Below are positions 39,347 through 40,721 of a DNA stretch of 40,721 bases, piece by piece (position 1 is the first letter of the stretch; each line of letters starts with the position of its first letter). The position numbers and the translations under genes were made by a program. The notes below the pieces were generated by a model. It did not search any database and was not told the origin of the DNA. It saw nothing but the letters and a program-made list of their open reading frames with translations. The DNA comes from Sphaeroforma sirkka (lineage: Eukaryota > Opisthokonta > Ichthyosporea > Ichthyophonida). The stretch spans positions 1 through 40,721 of the forward strand of contig LUCW03000602.1 of the NCBI GenBank assembly GCA_001586965.3, given 5' to 3'.

Positions 39347-39665
39347 CCCATTTCTCAATATCTTTCTGTTTGTCGGTATCAGTGGGCAGCGTTTTCTACA
39401 GTTTGGCTGGAGCGTCCGGGTCGAAGCGTTGCAGCATAGTCTCCTTTAATTTAGAGTAGGACAATTCACCGGTGTAGATCTTCTCGGGACTGGTGTGCTG
39501 GTGGCGTGCGATGGCCGTTATGGTGATGGACTGCACCAGGCGTTGCTCAACCAATGTGAGTTCATTTGGGCCTCTAGACGGCGGAATCCTGCAGCCAGTC
39601 TCTCGTCCTTCTCGAACTTTAAGGCCAGTAGTGCGGTGATGCTGGACCTGACACCCATGATCAAC
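38705..39665 (-). pseudogene. Unknown gene fragment, copy 2 of a tandem duplication
   Basis: The order on the minus strand is: ITALLALKFEKDERLAAGF, LVEQRLVQSITITAIARH, EKIYTGELSYSKLKETMLQ, then a stop, TDKQKDIEKWDKKTLELG, RKQKEIDLLFGHKSRLPQG, HPRKAVPWLLERRMG, ALAELLSYNPPVPSSSFES, YPLFLADGTPTSRGIEVFG, MTSFNNAIGSSTNALEAG, and MIDDTRKRF. At least four shifts or stops interrupt it. It is a long, degenerate coding sequence of unknown function. It lies near the capsid fragment on the strand of the small convergent ORF, so a viral origin is possible but not shown. Confidence 0.45.
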
Positions 39666-39669
39666 ATTA

Positions 39670-40721
39670 GTTTCGCATTGGTTTATTTATTTATGTTTGT
39701 AATTACGCGTATGAGGGTCGGTTGTTTCCGTTGCTGATATATATCGAATTTAGTATATATTTGGTTTTGAAAGGTTGTTTTTTAATTTTTTTAAAATCAG
39801 GAAGTCGTGATCTATGTATAAGAAGCTTTAGAAATAAACAATCATATGGTACAGTCGGATATATTGTACAATAGATCACCCTACTTGGTCCTTTACTTTT
39901 TAATGTTTTGAAATTGTAATTTTTAAAAACAAATATCCAGTGTGATTAGGATTGTGTAAAGGAAGCCATTGCCGCAATATATAAAACTCGGCCATTTTGA
40001 TGAGGCCAAATATCCGACCATGACAGCCCATGTGGTGGCCAATATTTAGATTGTTGACAGTCGGCGGCCCAAAAGTGTTCACAAACACCACACTATAAAG
40101 AAGCAACCGAAAAAGCTTTAAACGAATATCAACAGAACTATACGCAGCAGAGATTGTCGAAGAGAAGTCACTCTTTAATGATACGACAACTGCAAAGTCT
40201 GAACAGATTTATGTCGTGGGTTTGACGCAAGGGGAACACGGGCGTCGCATAGAAGTAAGAGTTGGATATATTTTTGACATACTGACAACTGCAGTGAACT
40301 TGTTCGTTTGTCTGTCGCGTAGATTATGTCTCTTCACCTGACCACCACCCAAGTGCTTTGACCTGTTCGACATGCTTATCGCAACTACAAGTGTGGACAC
40401 AATATACATATAGTATAGTATCAGTACGACTACTTGTCATAGTGTTTTCTAACTTTCTGAGTGACAACACATGTCAATGGGGACTATTGGATAATTGTCA
40501 GGTATTTTGGGGTATTGAATTGTGTCATGATCGACCCTAAAAGTGTCTCATATTGACACAAAGTATATAATGGCATATCCAAAACGGCCAATTTTTGAGA
40601 TTTTTTGGTTTTGGTACCAAACATGATTTTGAAGAGCAGATCAGTACAAGCCGTTTCCGGTATCTAATTCCTCGATAGGGTCACTACTTCGAACTTCATG
40701 CTCTGTCAAAGTCTAGGTTTG
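39670..40721. other. Right end, no recognisable gene
   Basis: The last kilobase is A/T-rich with only short open frames lacking known motifs on either strand. I see no repeat, RNA gene or element border in it. Confidence 0.5.

Overview
This window is eukaryotic nuclear DNA. One intact, intron-rich host gene is surrounded by layers of mobile-element and virus-derived sequence. The host gene, at 20162-26332 on the + strand, encodes a plasma-membrane-type Ca2+-transporting P-type ATPase. I model it as 14 exons with GT-AG introns; they sum to 3,474 bases and 1,157 codons in one open frame. Its many introns and the surrounding element families suggest a protist or a unicellular relative of animals; I cannot name the species from the sequence. 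No alignment was run, so similarity statements rest on reading motifs by eye.

Left block (1-16768). Three copies (A, B, C) of one Ty3/gypsy (chromovirus-like) LTR retrotransposon family are tangled with two fragments of a LINE. A and B lie in tandem on the - strand and share the LTR at 6871-7519. C is on the + strand, so B and C form an inverted repeat with arms of about 2.3 kb. The family order is gag, an in-frame UGA, protease, reverse transcriptase, RNase H, an adenine-methyltransferase (Dam)-like domain, zinc-binding and DDE integrase, GPY/F-like region, chromodomain-like tail. A tRNA-like sequence lies antisense inside gag. The LINE fragments carry an AP-type endonuclease (9944-10765) and a reverse transcriptase with C-terminal region (14743-16113). 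A diverged solo LTR closes the block.

Middle (16769-26861). About 3.4 kb upstream of the ATPase holds only simple repeats. The ATPase follows, with dinucleotide arrays and a telomere-like motif in its introns.

Right block (26862-34893). This holds a decayed gypsy element (D, + strand), a compound inverted repeat that may be a small transposon remnant, a decayed Ty1/copia element (- strand), and a second gypsy family (E, - strand) that also carries the Dam-like domain after RNase H.

Far right (34927-40721). A double-jelly-roll major capsid protein pseudogene, of the polinton-like virus or virophage type, lies tail to tail with a small beta-rich ORF. This marks an endogenised DNA-virus fragment. 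Long GT/GTGA/TA microsatellites and a tandemly duplicated, decayed gene of unknown function follow. The last kilobase shows no recognisable gene.

Many single-base frame breaks in the elements and the capsid gene fall in homopolymer runs, so some could be sequencing or assembly errors rather than decay. The strongest leads are the Dam-like domain in two integrase-bearing gypsy families and the endogenous capsid locus.
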